A stretch of DNA of 64,000 nt, taken from positions 496,001-560,000 of the forward strand of contig MQVO02000017.1 of assembly GCA_001986395.2 (NCBI GenBank), given 5' to 3'. Below, one piece after another: positions 35,301 to 47,674 of the stretch. Source of the stretch: Irpex lacteus. Taxonomy: Eukaryota > Basidiomycota > Agaricomycetes > Polyporales > Irpicaceae. Numbering within the stretch: the first letter of the stretch is position 1; the number at the start of each line of letters is the position of its first letter. The notes beneath the pieces were generated by a model. It was not told the DNA's origin and ran no database searches. It saw nothing but the letters and a program-made list of their open reading frames with translations. The position numbers were made by a program, and so were the translations under genes.

Positions 35301-35381
35301 CGTTACTTGTTGAATCTGACGGTTCTTGGATCCTAGAATCCTTCTGGTAATCCGGATTATTGCAAGCGTTTGAGTGACTAA
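32312..35381 (+). CDS. Oligopeptide transporter, OPT family
   Basis: A multi-exon gene with roughly a dozen 50-70 bp introns; clear early exons are 32312-32498, 32551-32681, 32744-32788 and one starting at 32845. The cytosolic N terminus is acidic, followed by the OPT entry signature RLISLEDDPDLPIFTLR. Next come YFRPQTITVSQLFLQ, the NPGPFNIKEH block, IFCLADRKSPWVTRIFGG, TKDPDDPHYQKMKVYKEVP with WWYLL, VGGAVIPGKPVANMYFTLYG and FNFLL-type C-terminal segments. The last exon encodes NPSGNPDYCKRLSD and stops at 35381. About 780-800 residues and around 14 hydrophobic segments fit the family. OPT proteins import short peptides, glutathione or siderophore-like substrates with protons across the plasma or organelle membrane; the substrate here cannot be told. 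Confidence 0.93.
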
Positions 35382-36254
35382 TTCCTGTAGCATATCATTT
35401 CTATACGTGTGTACATATTCTCTGGCGTAGTGTCATTTAAGTTTCTGTTTTCATTCACTCTACTTCCATTATCGTGTGAGCGAAGCTACTGTATGATGCT
35501 GCACAAGATGGCCAAAGGCGAAAATACTTCCACTCTCGCAGTGCTGGCGCCACCACGGTGTTGCGATCGCTCGAATTCGCAAACGTCGACGTCGATTGAC
35601 ATGCCTGTCAAGTTTATTTAAACTACAACGATCGTGCACAACTCCTTCCAACGAATCGAGATATTGCGAGGCACATTCGTTATTTGGCTGGATAAATTAT
35701 GGGGATCGATCGTATGTAAGTACCGTCGCGGTACCGGTACCAAACTCAAAGATCTGATCTAATGAGATTTGTTTCTTGGTTGGGGTCAAGGTGGGATCGA
35801 TACAGACTTTCGACATGTACTGACATCATGATGTCAATGATACAAGGTCCCTTTCAAGACGGATCCCAAATTCTACACTTTCAGATCATACAGTAGCCAG
35901 TGCAATTGCAGTCGTTCAAGCCGCACATCCGTCAACTCCTCTGCTCGCTCCTAGTGATACAGCTGCTCTAGTATTGCTGTTGGTCACGGAAGGAAGTAGC
36001 AGACAGTTTGTTCCCCTTCTGGATGTTCTCCCGCCGCTTCATCCCCACCACCAAGTCGTACAAGCCGGTCAACTGACCTACCGTCGAGCTTTCAACGACA
36101 TTTCCCCGCATCGTGGTTGACAACACATTCAGTCCAACGTCCGGCCCTTCTATGAATGCGATATTTAAGTAGTAGTATGAGCCTGAGGTACTCGTCGCAA
36201 TAGCTCTTGTGTACTCTTTCCCCCAAGCTTCAACATTGGACGCTCTACGTCGTC
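35382..36254. other. Intergenic, OPT 3' region and GH131 promoter
   Basis: About 870 bp with no gene. A run of TGACATCATGATGTCA palindrome-like sequence lies near 35820-35840 and GGTACCGGTACC-like repeats near 35730. A TATA-like ATATTTAAG occurs at 36160-36170, some 90 bp before the GH131 start. Confidence 0.45.
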
Positions 36255-37493
36255 ATGAAGCTCTCATCGGTGATCACCGTGCTAGGCGCACTCACCAGTG
36301 TGCTTGCTGCACCATCGACGTCGGTTAATAGTGGCCCAGCGCACAAAAAGAGTTGCGAGATTATTTGGGACGGACGTGTATCGCTGCAAACAACCCCAGC
36401 GGATTTTGATAAGAATTCAAGCATTTACGACCATCACTTCGTCCACGGGGATAGTGAGTATTCGCTAGGTGGGCTCATATGATAGCATAACTAAAAGAAG
36501 GGCGGGTGGTGAAGACCAGACGTGGGCTGAGATTGTCAAGTTTCCTACGGTGGCGCCTTCCTTGGTACGTCATTGCTCATGTTGAAGGGTTAGATGATCG
36601 CTAAGTCGAAGTAACTGCATTGAACCTGAATAGTTTGACCTGCCTAAACTCTCAAAAGCCATCGAAGTGACTATCTCGTGAGTGTGTCGGATGTACGTAG
36701 ACATGTCTTGCATGCTCACCTAGTCATTAATCCCAGTGATCAATCGATATTTACCCCTGGAGGAGGGCCACCTCAAGTTGGGTTCCGCCGTTCCGAGCTC
36801 ATACCAGCGTCGAACAACGGCTCGGACGCCACCGTCCAAGGCACTACCACCTTCCACTGGTCAATTAGGAACGATCCTCTGCGCCCTCTGAACTTCAGCC
36901 ATGAATACCATGTACGTCATTTTCTGTAACTTACTTTGCGCTGTTGTTTCAATCGTTTGCTGACGCGATGTGTTCTCATAGCCAGTGTGGCATGAGACTG
37001 CAGACTTCTCGACGTCAGAAATCACGTTCCTCACGGGCAAGCCGTTCAACCAGTCATTCGATCCGTCAGTGCACAACCCACGGACGCTGAGGCTTGCGGG
37101 ACGACAATCGAATAGCCCTGAGACAACGTTCTTCCAAACGCCATTCGTAGAGAACGTGTGGCACAACTTTGCGTTGACGTTGGGGTGGGAGAGCAAGTGC
37201 GTCTAGCGTATCAAGCTCCTGTACTTATTCTGACGATACCACTTCGTTTTAGCGAGTTGACCTTTTACTATTCGAAGGGGGACTCACCGCTGAAACGCGT
37301 CGTTGGGCCAGTGTTCAACGATAACTCCGGAGGTGGCCAGTTCCATGTGGGAATGCTGAAGTTGCCTACTGGTCCTCTGGGCATCGATGTGTTGCATCAG
37401 GGGTTCCAGGAGTCTCATCTGAACGAGGGTTTAATATACGGAGGAGTGTTCATCGAGGACAGCGCAGATAGTTGTGTAACTGTGGGTATATAA
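36255..37493 (+). CDS. Secreted glycoside hydrolase family 131 enzyme
   Basis: Six exons with short introns; the acceptor in the first intron is fixed by the family match HGDNQTWAEIVKF. The N terminus MKLSSVITVLGALTSVLA is a signal peptide. Family blocks follow in order: CEIIWDGRV, TWAEIVKFPTVAPSLFD, VTISDQSIFTPGGG, GFRRSELIPASNNGSDAT, TFHWSIRNDPLRPLNFSHEY, VWHETADFSTSEITFLTGK, FFQTPFVENVWHNFALTLGW, TFYYSKGD and PVFNDNSGGGQFHVGMLKLP. GH131 enzymes act on beta-1,3/1,6- and beta-1,4-glucans outside the cell and are expanded in wood- and litter-decay fungi. The mature protein is about 240 residues with no carbohydrate-binding module, the usual single-domain form. Catalytic activity is inferred. 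Confidence 0.9.
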
Positions 37494-37963
37494 ATATTTG
37501 AACTATCTCTGTGGGGTGTAGGGCGCTACCAACTTCTAAGTCACTCAATATATCAGAATGTGAAAGATCCATGAACATTATTGCTCAACTGAACTTGATA
37601 CCCATGGTGGTTCGCAGGAGAGAGATGATTCGGATATTCCCAGCCAACCGTCATCATTCACTCATGGGCGTCTAATAGATAACTTGAATCCGGCGACCAG
37701 ATAATTATAACCTGGTACTTCTCTTCACTACCTCCAACGACGTCGACGACGATACTGACAACATCAGCGACAACCTTGACTCGTTCAAGCGTGAAGCGGT
37801 GCGTAGATGCGACTCATCCTTCAAGCGTCCAGCCGTGGTATGCTGACTCATCGGACTCAATCTTCATAGTTCCGGAACCGAAGAGGACTAGATATAAAAC
37901 CATCACGAATTCTGTCTTCGACTCTCATCTCTACGTTTTCTGCATCCTCTCTACTACTAGTCT
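37494..37963. other. Spacer between GH131 and the NF-X1 gene
   Basis: About 470 bp with no supported gene. It carries the GH131 3' end and the NF-X1 promoter; a pyrimidine-rich stretch at 37920-37955 lies just before the NF-X1 start. Confidence 0.5.
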
Positions 37964-40900
37964 ATGTCAACTGTTTCTGCTCCGGGAGGAAGTTCAAGTG
38001 CTGCAGCATCAAGTCAAGCAGACTCTCGACCGTCAAGAGCACCTCATCGTCGCCGAGGACCGAGACCAGATAAATCAGGAGTAGTAGACGGAGCGGAGCA
38101 TGCACCAATATCACAACCTGTTCAATCTGGGAACGATAGGAATAATCAGCGCCGCAGGAGACCACCTCCGAGGAATGCTCAGGATGGTGGCGCACAGGAG
38201 CAGGTGAGACCATCGAGCGCACAATCTCATGTGCCAGGAGAGAAGGCGGGGGCCGCGGGGGAGAAAAAGAGACGACAACGACGCCCTCGATCTCCTCAGC
38301 GGGCAGGCGATGGCGGGAGCACACCTCGAGACGGCAACGGACCGAAGAGAGGAGGTCGCCGTGGTGCACGTTTCGGTGCGGGTCTGACGGAAGATAAAGG
38401 TGCAGGGCCATCACACTCCGCAGAGCACACCAGAGAGAGTTACGCCATACCGAAGAAAGACGACCTCACGTCTACGCTCATACATGACCTCAGTACGCCG
38501 CCTTACCCCGACTGTCTTATCTGTTTCTCTGCCATTCGACCGCAAGAGCCGACTTTCTCTTGTTCACCCACGATCCCTATTGCAAGCGAGGATGAAGAAG
38601 AGAAGAAGGGCGCGGTGAAGAATGCGCCTGTGGCGGCACAGTGTTGTTGGACTACTTTCCACCTGAAGTGTATCAAGGCGTGGGCGTCCAAGAGTGTGAA
38701 GGACACGGAGGCAGCTTGGAAGGCGAGAGGGGAGGATAGACCGGGTGTTTGGAGGTGTCCGGGCTGTCAATCTCAGAGGAATGTTGTGCCTACTGTCTAC
38801 CGGTGCGTAGCATTCAGTGTCGGCTGTGTTTACACTCTAATACTCCATACAGTTGCTTCTGCGGTTCTGTGGCAGAACCTCGACCTCCTCGTCTTGCTAC
38901 ACCTCATTCATGCGCTAGCCAGTGTACTCGCACTCGCACATGTTCACACGCATGCCCTCTTTCCTGCCACCCTGGCCCCTGCCCTCCGTGTCAGGTTACG
39001 ACCCAGAAGCCCTGCTTTTGCGGAAAGAAGACCTTGTCGTTCCGCTGCGGGAATCTCGTGCAGAACCGCGCTACGGCATTATCTTGTGGACAAGTTTGTG
39101 ACAAGTTGCTTGATTGTGGAAATCATCGATGCGAGATTGCATGTCACGACGGTCCCTGCGTACCATGCCAAGTGACAACTGTGTCGAAGTGTTACTGTGG
39201 AAAGGCAGAGAAGGAGCTGAGATGTGGAGAGGGGGAGGAAAAGGTGTCGATTGTGAGAGAGGACGGACGAGAGGAGAAGTGGACTGGAAGGTTCCAGTGC
39301 GAGAATGAGTGTAATCAGTACGTTTCTTCTTAGAGGGCTGTTATATGTGTCGATATACTCACAACGACATAACAGTCCTTTCGATTGCGGAATTCATCGT
39401 TGCGCCAAACCGTGTCATGTACCATCACCTACGCCTGCGCCCTGTCCCAGATCTCCATCCCTCATACGTACTTGCCCATGCGGTAGGCATACCCTCGACT
39501 CCTCATCATCAGCCTTCTTCTCTCCGAACACCAAGCTCGAACGGTCAAGCTGCAGCGACCCCATCCCCACCTGCAGCTCCACATGTAGCAAACCACTCGA
39601 AGGCTGCTCGCACCTTTGCGCCTCGAAATGTCATACAGGCCCCTGTCCCCCTTGTTTCGTCAAGCTCGTCCGCCCATGCCGATGTGGGTCCAGCAATCAT
39701 GAGATCCCCTGTTCAGAAGACCAAGCCCGCTCGCGAGGCGAACTCGGCGAAATTTTGTGCGACAAACCCTGCCAGGCACTCCGCGCATGTGGGCGCCATC
39801 AGTGTAACCGCGTCTGCTGTCCTCTCGCCTCTCTCGCTATCACAAACAAAGGCAAAGGGAAGAAGAAAGCACACACCGTAGATCAAGACGCTGTGTTTGA
39901 CGAAGCAGGATGGCACACCTGCGATCTCGTCTGTGGGAAGCTGTTGAGTTGTGGGAACCACAACTGTGATGAGCAAGACCATCGTGGGCCCTGTCCGCCG
40001 TGTCTGCGAAGCTCGTTCGAGGAGATGATCTGTGCGTGTGGACAGACAATTTTAGAGCCCCCTATTCCCTGTGGGACGAGAATGAACTGTCGGTACCCGT
40101 GCGCCAGGCCTCCGCCACCGTGCGGACACCCGAAAGCGCAACACGCTTGTCATGAGGACCCAACGCCGTGCCCTCCTTGCCCATTTTTGGCCAGCAAGCA
40201 GTGTGCGTGTGGGAAGAAGGTTGTACCCAATGTAAGGTGTTCGCAGGAGAAGGTGTCGTGTGGAACACCATGCGGAAGGTTAGTAATCTGGTACTTGACG
40301 ATGATGGATATGCTGAATAAAGGATCCCGATTCTTGATTTCGTTTGTTAGACTTTTGGCTTGCGGATTCCACCACTGCGATCGGTTATGCCATGGAGATA
40401 GCTGTGGCGAATGTCACGCTGTCTGTGGTAAATCGCGTAAATTATGGTACGCGATCACCATTCCGAGTATTTCTCGCCATTCCACTCACTCACCTGGATT
40501 TCCGTAGTTTGCCAGCAAATCACCCCTGCACATTGCCCTGCCATGCTCCAGCTGCATGCCCAGAAGACGAACCCTGCCGCGCGACTATCAACATCTCGTG
40601 TCCCTGTGGACGGATTCGCCAGCCCGTGGCTTGTGGACGGTCTACTTCGAACCCTGCGGGTCGGGAAGGGTCCCAGCAGTTGAAGTGCACGAATGAGTGT
40701 GCTATTGCGAAGCGCAATGCGCGTTTGGCTGAAGCGTTGGGGATCAATACTGAGGCCAAGTCGGCGCAGGTGACATACACGGATGACTTGGTTGGCTTCG
40801 CCAAGGCCAATATCAAGTTCTGCCAGTTGGTGGAGAAGACTTTCGCTGAGTGAGTATACTCTCTACCCAGCCAAGGCAGTATGTCTCATCATATTTCTAG

Positions 40901-41487
40901 TTTCATCTCGTCGGACAAGAGAAGTCAGATTCTACCTCATATGCCGGAGCAGCGCCGGAATTTTGTGCACAATGTGAGTCGAACGCTGACTCGCCTAGTT
41001 TGCATTGAACTGATACTGTTGATAGTTGGCATCTATGTATCGCATGGACACTCAAATGGTCGACCAGGAACCACATCGCAGCGTCCAGCTCATCCGACGG
41101 ATAGACTCAAGAGTACCTACACCTCTCCTGTCGAATGCGGCCAGTACTAGTGCCGTGCCAGCCGTGTCCTTAGGCAAACTCACGCCTCTCCGTGCCCCAG
41201 TAGCTCAACGTGCAGCCCTTCCTGCTGCCTTCGGGCGTCCAGCTCAGACTGGCTCCGTCGCGTCGTCCTCTGCGGGGCGAGGTTGGACCTCTGTTGTAGC
41301 GACGTCGTCTCGATCTAGCCCAGCTCCGAGTCCCACAGCTTGGTTAACTGAAAGCAAAAGACCGGTAGCCGCGGACTCTGCTTCGAACAATAGAGCCATC
41401 CAGCCACCTTCCAAGCCTATTACACCGATTCCGCAGGTCCCTGTGGCGGCGGAGGATGTGCCGGACGACTGGGAGGACGATGCATAA
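37964..41487 (+). CDS. NF-X1 type zinc-finger protein with RING-like and R3H domains (Fap1/NFX1 family)
   Basis: About seven exons; the first intron (38803-38850) joins VYR to CFCG. The N-terminal 150 residues are basic, rich in Arg, Ser and Gln, and disordered. A RING-like finger follows (CLICFSAI…CCWTTFHLKCIKAW…WRCPGCQS). Then come at least eight NF-X1 fingers of type CxxxCxxxCHxGxCPPC, for example CSHACPLSCHPGPCPPC, CGNHRCEIACHDGPCVPC and CNRVCC…CGNHNCDEQDHRGPCPPC. Near the C terminus an R3H-like region (FVHNLASMYRMDTQMVDQEP followed by RSVQLIRR) is followed by a Ser/Ala-rich tail ending in an acidic DDWEDDA. The family includes yeast Fap1, which binds FKBP12, and human NFX1, a transcription regulator and RING E3 ligase. 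It is probably nuclear or cytoplasmic and single copy. Confidence 0.92.
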
Positions 41488-41858
41488 ATTGTACTGGATG
41501 CAGATCAGCTTTAAGTGTCCACATGTAATTGATCAATGGATGTACTTTCAAACACAAACTGTGGTGTGTACGAATGCAATGGTAGATGTTTTAGGGTTTG
41601 TATGGGTCCTTGTACACTGAGTATCTCGCTTAGTATGCTCTCCTAGGAATTCCAGTAATTAGCACCAGGGTTCTACGTACGCGGCGTCAAAGTTTGCGCT
41701 GGCAGCTTCTACTCCTGCATTTTCTGTATCGGAGATCGGACGATAAAAGTTTGACTCACCCCTGTCAGTATTTCCGAATAGACATACATACATCGAGCTA
41801 TACAGGCGTGATGGTATACCCCAAAGTCCAAAGTCCGAAAAGATAGGAAGACAAACGA
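41488..41858. other. Convergent 3' region
   Basis: About 370 bp between the NF-X1 and FAR-17a-like genes, which point towards each other; presumably their 3' untranslated regions. The 41659-41910 minus-strand frame overlaps the end of the membrane-protein gene in another frame and looks like chance. Confidence 0.5.
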
Positions 41859-42941
41859 TCATGCAACAGTATGCGCACCAGGCGTGACTGGCCTCGTAAC
41901 CTCTTCCCAATCTTCCAGTCCCTCCTTCCCGCCCTTCCCCTTTTCGTCCTTCTCGATGCGAGACCAGCTTGATGAGTTCCGTGGTGCGGATTCTAGGTCA
42001 TCTGCGAAATGCTGAGATGGAAGTTTTGGTTCTACGAAGCGAGCGACGACCCATGCACGTCCCAGGCAGACGTAGCGTACGACGAGGAATACGATGACGG
42101 CTGCGACAGCAATTCCAACAATGTACGCTGCCAGCTTGCTGTGTTCCTTTGAAGGATCGAGGAAGCTGTACGCTGTGGGACATGTTTATCAATATCCATG
42201 CGGCTATCAAACGGTAAGGTTTCTAGGAAAGACATACTATAGAAGCCCTGTGTTGCATGAGTGATGTATGCAACACCGAGGTAACCGGCCAACAAGATGA
42301 TCAAGAAAGGGAGATGGATCCAAGGCATACTGAGCCCCTGTGGGTTCGCGCCGAATGACGGGGAAGCGTTCGTGCAGAAGATTTCGAAGGCAGCGAACAC
42401 TGTGTTGAGGGCGTGCTCGCTGATATTCACCCATGCGCTCCATCGCGTTGAGAGCGTGTCTGGTGTTGCTATCAAGCCCCAGAACACGGCGGTGACAATA
42501 ATGGGATACGTGCCGATGGTCGTGTGCAGCAGGAGATGGAGAAATTGGAGGGGACGCGGCCAATTTTGGAGGGGGTAGACGGCACGCGAGCGAGCGAAGA
42601 AGAACGTCTGTACGCTTGAGGCCCAAAAGTAGGACACCAATCCGATGTACGTCAGTTCAGTGAAGAACGAAAAGTATCTGCAGGAAAGTTCATTGCGTGA
42701 GTGAAGTGTGCTGATGCAATCAACGAAACACATACCGTTTGCCAGTATGATCGACGACGCATTGATGTATGAGCGTGACGATCAGGAAGACCGTTCCATA
42801 CAAAGCGAGAGTGAGTCGAATAATCGCCAGGACCAGCGGCGAGAATATCGGGGACGTAACGAGCGTGAAGTGGCTGTCAAAGGATGTTGGAACACGCAGT
42901 GTCCTGTACACTCCTGAGGGGTATGGGATTGCCTCCGTCAT
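41859..42941 (-). CDS. FAR-17a/AIG1-like integral membrane protein
   Basis: Three exons on the minus strand, with donors after TGGCAAACG and TTCTATA. The Met at 42941 is used because no in-frame ATG lies upstream before a stop. The protein is about 290 residues: an N-terminal membrane segment (LVLAIIRLTLALYGTVFLIV), then YFSFFTELTYIGLVSYFWAS, the family-typical WPRPLQFLHLLLHTTIGTYP, WVNISEHALNTVFAAFEIF, PWIHLPFLIILLAGYLGVAY, and after the second intron YTYSFLDPSKEHSKLAAYIV. A charged tail ends …TPGAHTVA. Mammalian relatives (AIG1, ADTRP) are threonine hydrolases of fatty-acid hydroxy fatty-acid esters. The Thr and His pair needed for that lies in the 'LTY' and 'SEHALN' regions here, so a lipid hydrolase in internal membranes is plausible but unproven. 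Confidence 0.8.
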
Positions 42942-45397
42942 TGCTGCTGGAAAGGCCGTTAGCACGTATACACTTGTAAGCTGTGGTGGGCGTCCCGGTG
43001 AAAGGACGACATCCAACTCGAGGGGCAGCTCCGTTGAAGAGATGCCATGAGACTAGCTATATAGTCCCATCAAAACAGTCTGTACAGCCTTGACTACAGC
43101 TTGAACAGATCCCCCTCTCAACCATCTTTAGCCACACGATTATCACGACGTCGAACTCGTGCTCGTGTGACTTACTGTAAAATTAACCACGTTGACGTTT
43201 CGGAGGATGGGCCTATAGCTGCAAGTCTCCCACAGTGCGCTGGACGAGGCTTCGAAGTTACGTGCCACGTGACTGCCCCTGGCATCGGGAAAATAATCAA
43301 ATCGGGAACTAGTTTTATCTTACGTGGTGGCGTAGATAAACGCTTCTCACGCTATTGCAGAGTGTGGAAACGAGAACTGACCTGACCAACTCAACCCACC
43401 ATGGGTTACAGTGGGATAGGATGGTCTACCTTCCCCTACGTGGTGTATCCAGGTATAACATGTCCTACCCAGTTTACCCTTGCTCATATACGTGCGCTTA
43501 CGTCCAGCTCTTTCCAGCTCTCAGCTCGATCGCGCCCCGTGCGGCGCCTACGCCTCCAACGTCTTGCACGTCATCGACCCCCGCCATAGTGAGACGGGGA
43601 GCGGGGCTTTAGCGCTTCAGCTATAACCAGGCTATATACGTGAGGATGCCTGGCTTCAGGCGGGCCTTCAAACTTTCCCTCCTTCCACTACCTTCCCCTT
43701 TCCCTTCCGCCTCCCGTCCTCTCCGCGCGTCGTTGCTACACCCGTATGGTGAGTTATGTAGCTTCTTTCGCGTCCCATGGACTAATATGCACACCGGGAC
43801 AGATGGCAGGCCAACCACACAGCAAGTAGGCGCATATATGCGCTGCAAAGTCGTGAGTCGCATCTGTTGCTGCTCGCATACTTGTCAGAACCACGTGAGC
43901 TAACCATAAGTACCCTGCAACCACAGCTGTTTCGGCTCGTGGCGGGGTCATCAAACCGAGGAAGCGAGTTGGGTTGAGCGGACTACGTATGTGAGTAATC
44001 ATTCCCTTCGTTCGATGTCAGACCTTAACAGTCCCCCAGCATCTAGATGTCCATCCGCGACATGTCGTCTGCCATACTGTGTAACATCAATCAGCCAAAC
44101 TCAATTCGCCGACATTACCTTCGTTGACCGCGGTTCCCGTGCCATTGACAGAGTCCATAGGTGATGTATGGTGCAGTAGTTACATGCGTGTATATAGTGT
44201 AGTCGTATTCACAATATTATATGGTTTTTTCATTATTATATGCGTGAAATATCGAGAGCAGCAGCGGGGCGCACTGTGCGGTTTATCACCCAGCCACGGA
44301 CTATATCTACCTTGATCACCACTATATCACCCATGGGAAAGTTATACGATATCAGAATCTACCTTTCTAATAATTACCCTCGCTGGGGTTAGGTGATGCT
44401 GCGAGGTTTGGATGTTTTATTTATGTCTACCTAGGACAAAAACTTATTATTTTCGCGATGCTGAGTGCGAGGCGGCATGCCAGGCTAACCGTCATCTCAG
44501 TCAGCCATCTACATCGCTTTTTCCTACGAGACAGTTCCGAAACTTCTTCAGCCAAGTAGAACATAATACTCACCCACTGATAAAGAACGAGTAGCCTGAG
44601 CTTGCCAGCTGGCAGCATCCGGACTAACGAGCGGAGGTCCACAGTTCTCTATGAGTCAACCAAATGCAAGAAGTATCAGCGGATTCGAGTTCGTGAGTAT
44701 TTGTCTAGGATGACTACAACTTTTCTGTGTACGCCGCTGACTATGGCTGATTTTTTTTTGTCGTACAGGTGCAGAGCGGCGATTGACTGAGGATACATAC
44801 GCAGTTGGTGCTCTTGCAATTGGTAGATATGAGAAGTTGACGGCCTGCAGGCACCAAAGTCGTAATAGTAGAGCACGGGTCTATCAATCGTAAGTAACTG
44901 GTGGAAATCCGAGGACGACAATTAACGCATGGTTCAGCTAGCCGGTGGTTAGGAATAGCTACGTGGGTGCCCAGGAAAACTGATACTTCCCTTTGACGCC
45001 GGCGCCTTTTCGATTCATCCTGGCCCTTGGCGAACAATCCACCGATTTATCCAACCTAACAGCAGCGGCACCTTTCATGAGAACTTTCCCTTTTGTTGAG
45101 TGTTGCGTCGCCAACGGACGCATCGAGTTCGTCAACTACGGCTTGCAGTGCGCCAATATGTGGGCTCGAGTCTCCTCAGCGCATTGGCGCTCGCCTCCTT
45201 GCAATCCGGATACCGATACTGAACGTATTTTGAAGTCCATCTCCGCTCTTCTACAGTTGCCGCCCCTTGTGCAGCTGGAGGAGTATTCCAGATATCCAGA
45301 AGGCTCTTGTGTGGGTTTGGTCACCGAGCGGACCGAGAGTGCTACTGGACTTATATAAATGACTTCCGTGCGTCCAGGAAACTGAACTCCTTCGACA
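42942..45397. other. 2.4-kb gene-poor region, probably a degenerate repeat
   Basis: No clear gene. The left and right parts share weak inverted similarity: CCATGGGTTACAGTGG near 43400 against the complement of TATCACCCATGGG near 44325. Both sides end in C+T-rich or AT-rich stretches, so a decayed transposon of about 1 kb may sit here. An open frame at 44993-45358 (ATG at 45079, with ILKSISALLQLPPLVQLEEY) is the only protein-like piece; it lacks a known domain. Confidence 0.35.
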
Positions 45398-46899
45398 ATG
45401 TCCACAACCACCTCAGTACCCTCGGATACCTACACGGAGAAGTTGAACCAGTGGGGACTACTGCTTTCAGTGTGTGTTTACGGTGAGTTGCTAACTATCG
45501 CTCGTTACAACCTGCGCTCATGAGGATGTAGGTGCACATGTGTCTTTATTCTGCCGATGTCTGTGGTCATTCAGCCAACAGCGAAATCGACGATATCCGC
45601 TCCTTGTATACACTATCATCTTGTTTGCCTTTGCAACGACCGCGATAGCACTACAAATATGGTGGACGCAAGTCGCCTTTATCGACAATCATACTTATAC
45701 GGGTGGACCTCAGAAATTTCTGCTCGACCACTATTCCAGCGGATCTAATACCGCCTTGACGCTGATGTAAGCTGTTGCGTCTGAGCTCGTAAACGAATCC
45801 TCTTGTTAATTAGAGTATTAGATATGTTCTGATCAATTGGCTGGCGGACGGCCTTATAGTGAGTACTCTTCTGCTCGGTTATAAATCGGAAACTGATGAC
45901 TCTATGCCAGCTCTATCGGTTTTACGTGTTGTGCGGATGTACCGTTCCACGATTCAAGAGGTTTATCTTCGCGATCGTGGCAACCTGTCTTGGTACTCTC
46001 ATTGGTACGCATAACCGTCATAATTTCGCGCCCAGTTTTCGTGATAAGGATCTCCAGCTGTATCCATGGCCTTCTTCAAGAACATCACTAGTCTTGGGAT
46101 CAATCTTTGGACTAATTCTCCCTCTATAACGCCCGGCATAGCCTACATGGCGGTCTCACTCTCCGTCAACACAATCTTGACCCTCCTCATCATTTTTCGG
46201 ATTCTTTTGATTCGTCGTAATCTGCGGCAGGCACTGAGCACGCACAGCCAAACATATACGTCTATAATCGCCTTACTCATCGAGTCTGCTGCACTTTATA
46301 CCATCGTGGGCCTGATGACCGTGGTTACTTGTGGTGTCGGTAGTCCGATACAGTATGCGTTACTCCCTATGTTGGGACAACTACAGGTAAACTTGTCACC
46401 CGTGTCCGTCTTCCATCTGTCTCCTCTAATACAAGATATCTAGGCTATACCTCCCATCCTTATCACCAGCAGAGTCGCAGAAGGCCTGGCCTTATCCCGG
46501 AGGAAATACTCCGAACTTCAGACTTCACGAAGGAGGAGCATCTCGTATATGGCCAGCGATCTGTCTGGCGACGTAAAGTTTAGCCCACCGTCACCCTCCC
46601 AGCCTACCAGCCGGTTTAGTATGTGCTCGAGCATGCTGGGTTCACCGATCACGCCCATATCCCCTCTTAAGCACGCCCTCAGAGTCGACACCACATACTC
46701 ATCACGGCACGTTTCACTGGACTTCAAGGACCCTGTGACCCCGATAGAGTGCCCTGTTGGCTCGGCTTGCACGGACACTACCCTCATAGAGCAAAATTCA
46801 ATAGTCGATAAGCACTCAAGCTACGGATATCCTAGCTGGTATAAAGAAGTCGACAAGCACTTCCCGGATTTTGAGACGGACGTTTCCTTTTCCGTATGA
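45398..46899 (+). CDS. Fungal 7-transmembrane protein of unknown function
   Basis: A multi-exon gene of about 390 residues. Hydrophobic segments appear in order: WGLLLSVCVYGAHVSLFCRC, YTIILFAFATTAIALQIWW, then after the TGGPQKFLLDHYS loop a segment ending LINWLADGLI joined to LYRFYVLCGC, FIFAIVATCLGTLI, PGIAYMAVSLSVNTILTLLI, SIIALLIESAALYTIVGLM and QYALLPMLGQL. The TGGP-FLL loop, the 'ADG-LYR-YV' segment and the 'SLSVN-ILTLLI-R-LL' segment match a large Agaricomycete family of 7TM proteins. The cytosolic tail of about 125 residues is Ser/Pro-rich, ending TDVSFSV. Family members are sometimes called GPCR-like, but no ligand or G protein is known. Confidence 0.8.
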
Positions 46900-47674
46900 T
46901 TCCAATAGCTTTTGAACCTTGATATGCATGTGTCAGGTGTGGAATCATCTATTTTGCTTATGACGGAAGGAACCAGCGTAAGCTGGCAGTGCAAGTAGGT
47001 AGCACACGTATGATAAGCGCGTCGCCTATGTCAGATTGTAAATGTTGCCGCGATCTTGGAGGACAGTATAGGAATAAGTCATGTATACACTTGCTATGCT
47101 GTAGTCGATACAGCGTAACGTCCAGATTGATAACTGAAACCACATACCTAGCGCCGGGCACTCAAGTTGTTGATAGACACTGTTTCTTAAACGTGCGCCG
47201 CAACATCATAGAAAGGTATGTAGTTAGTTTCATTGCACAACAGTTGCAGATGCTTATTTAACTGGTCCTTGGATGCGTCATCACTCTACTGAACCGTCAG
47301 CATGCTGCCCCTGACTCGGACTCGGATGTTGCGGAAATAAGTTACTTTGTTGGTGCACCAACCTATCAACCTGTTAGGCTTCATGCTGACAGCATAGCCT
47401 GGACAGCAATCAGTCACCTCAAGATTGCCTCAAAGTTGTTGTCACCTAGGCTGATATGAGCTGTTATCTACATCTCTCCATTCGTGAGCGGTATGAATGG
47501 TTTCCACACCTGTCACACAGGTACGAATCGGAGCGCTGTACACCCTTGGGCTCGCACTTACTTCTGAATTTTCCTGGCCTTCGTTTGTGAAACGTTGCTC
47601 ACCCTCACCTTCAAAAACAGACAATAACCTCGATACTCCCGTGTGGAACTTCCACGTCATCAACTACAAACATA
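46900..47674. other. Intergenic spacer
   Basis: About 775 bp with no supported gene; frames at 46989-47261 and 47497-47853 are short and lack domains, the second overlapping the start of the DUF6535 gene in another frame. Confidence 0.5.

Noticed and set aside
43390..44340. A third fold-back element with CCATGGGT-type ends
   Set aside because: The inverted similarity is weak, I find no target-site duplication, and the interior shares no clear blocks with E1 or E2.
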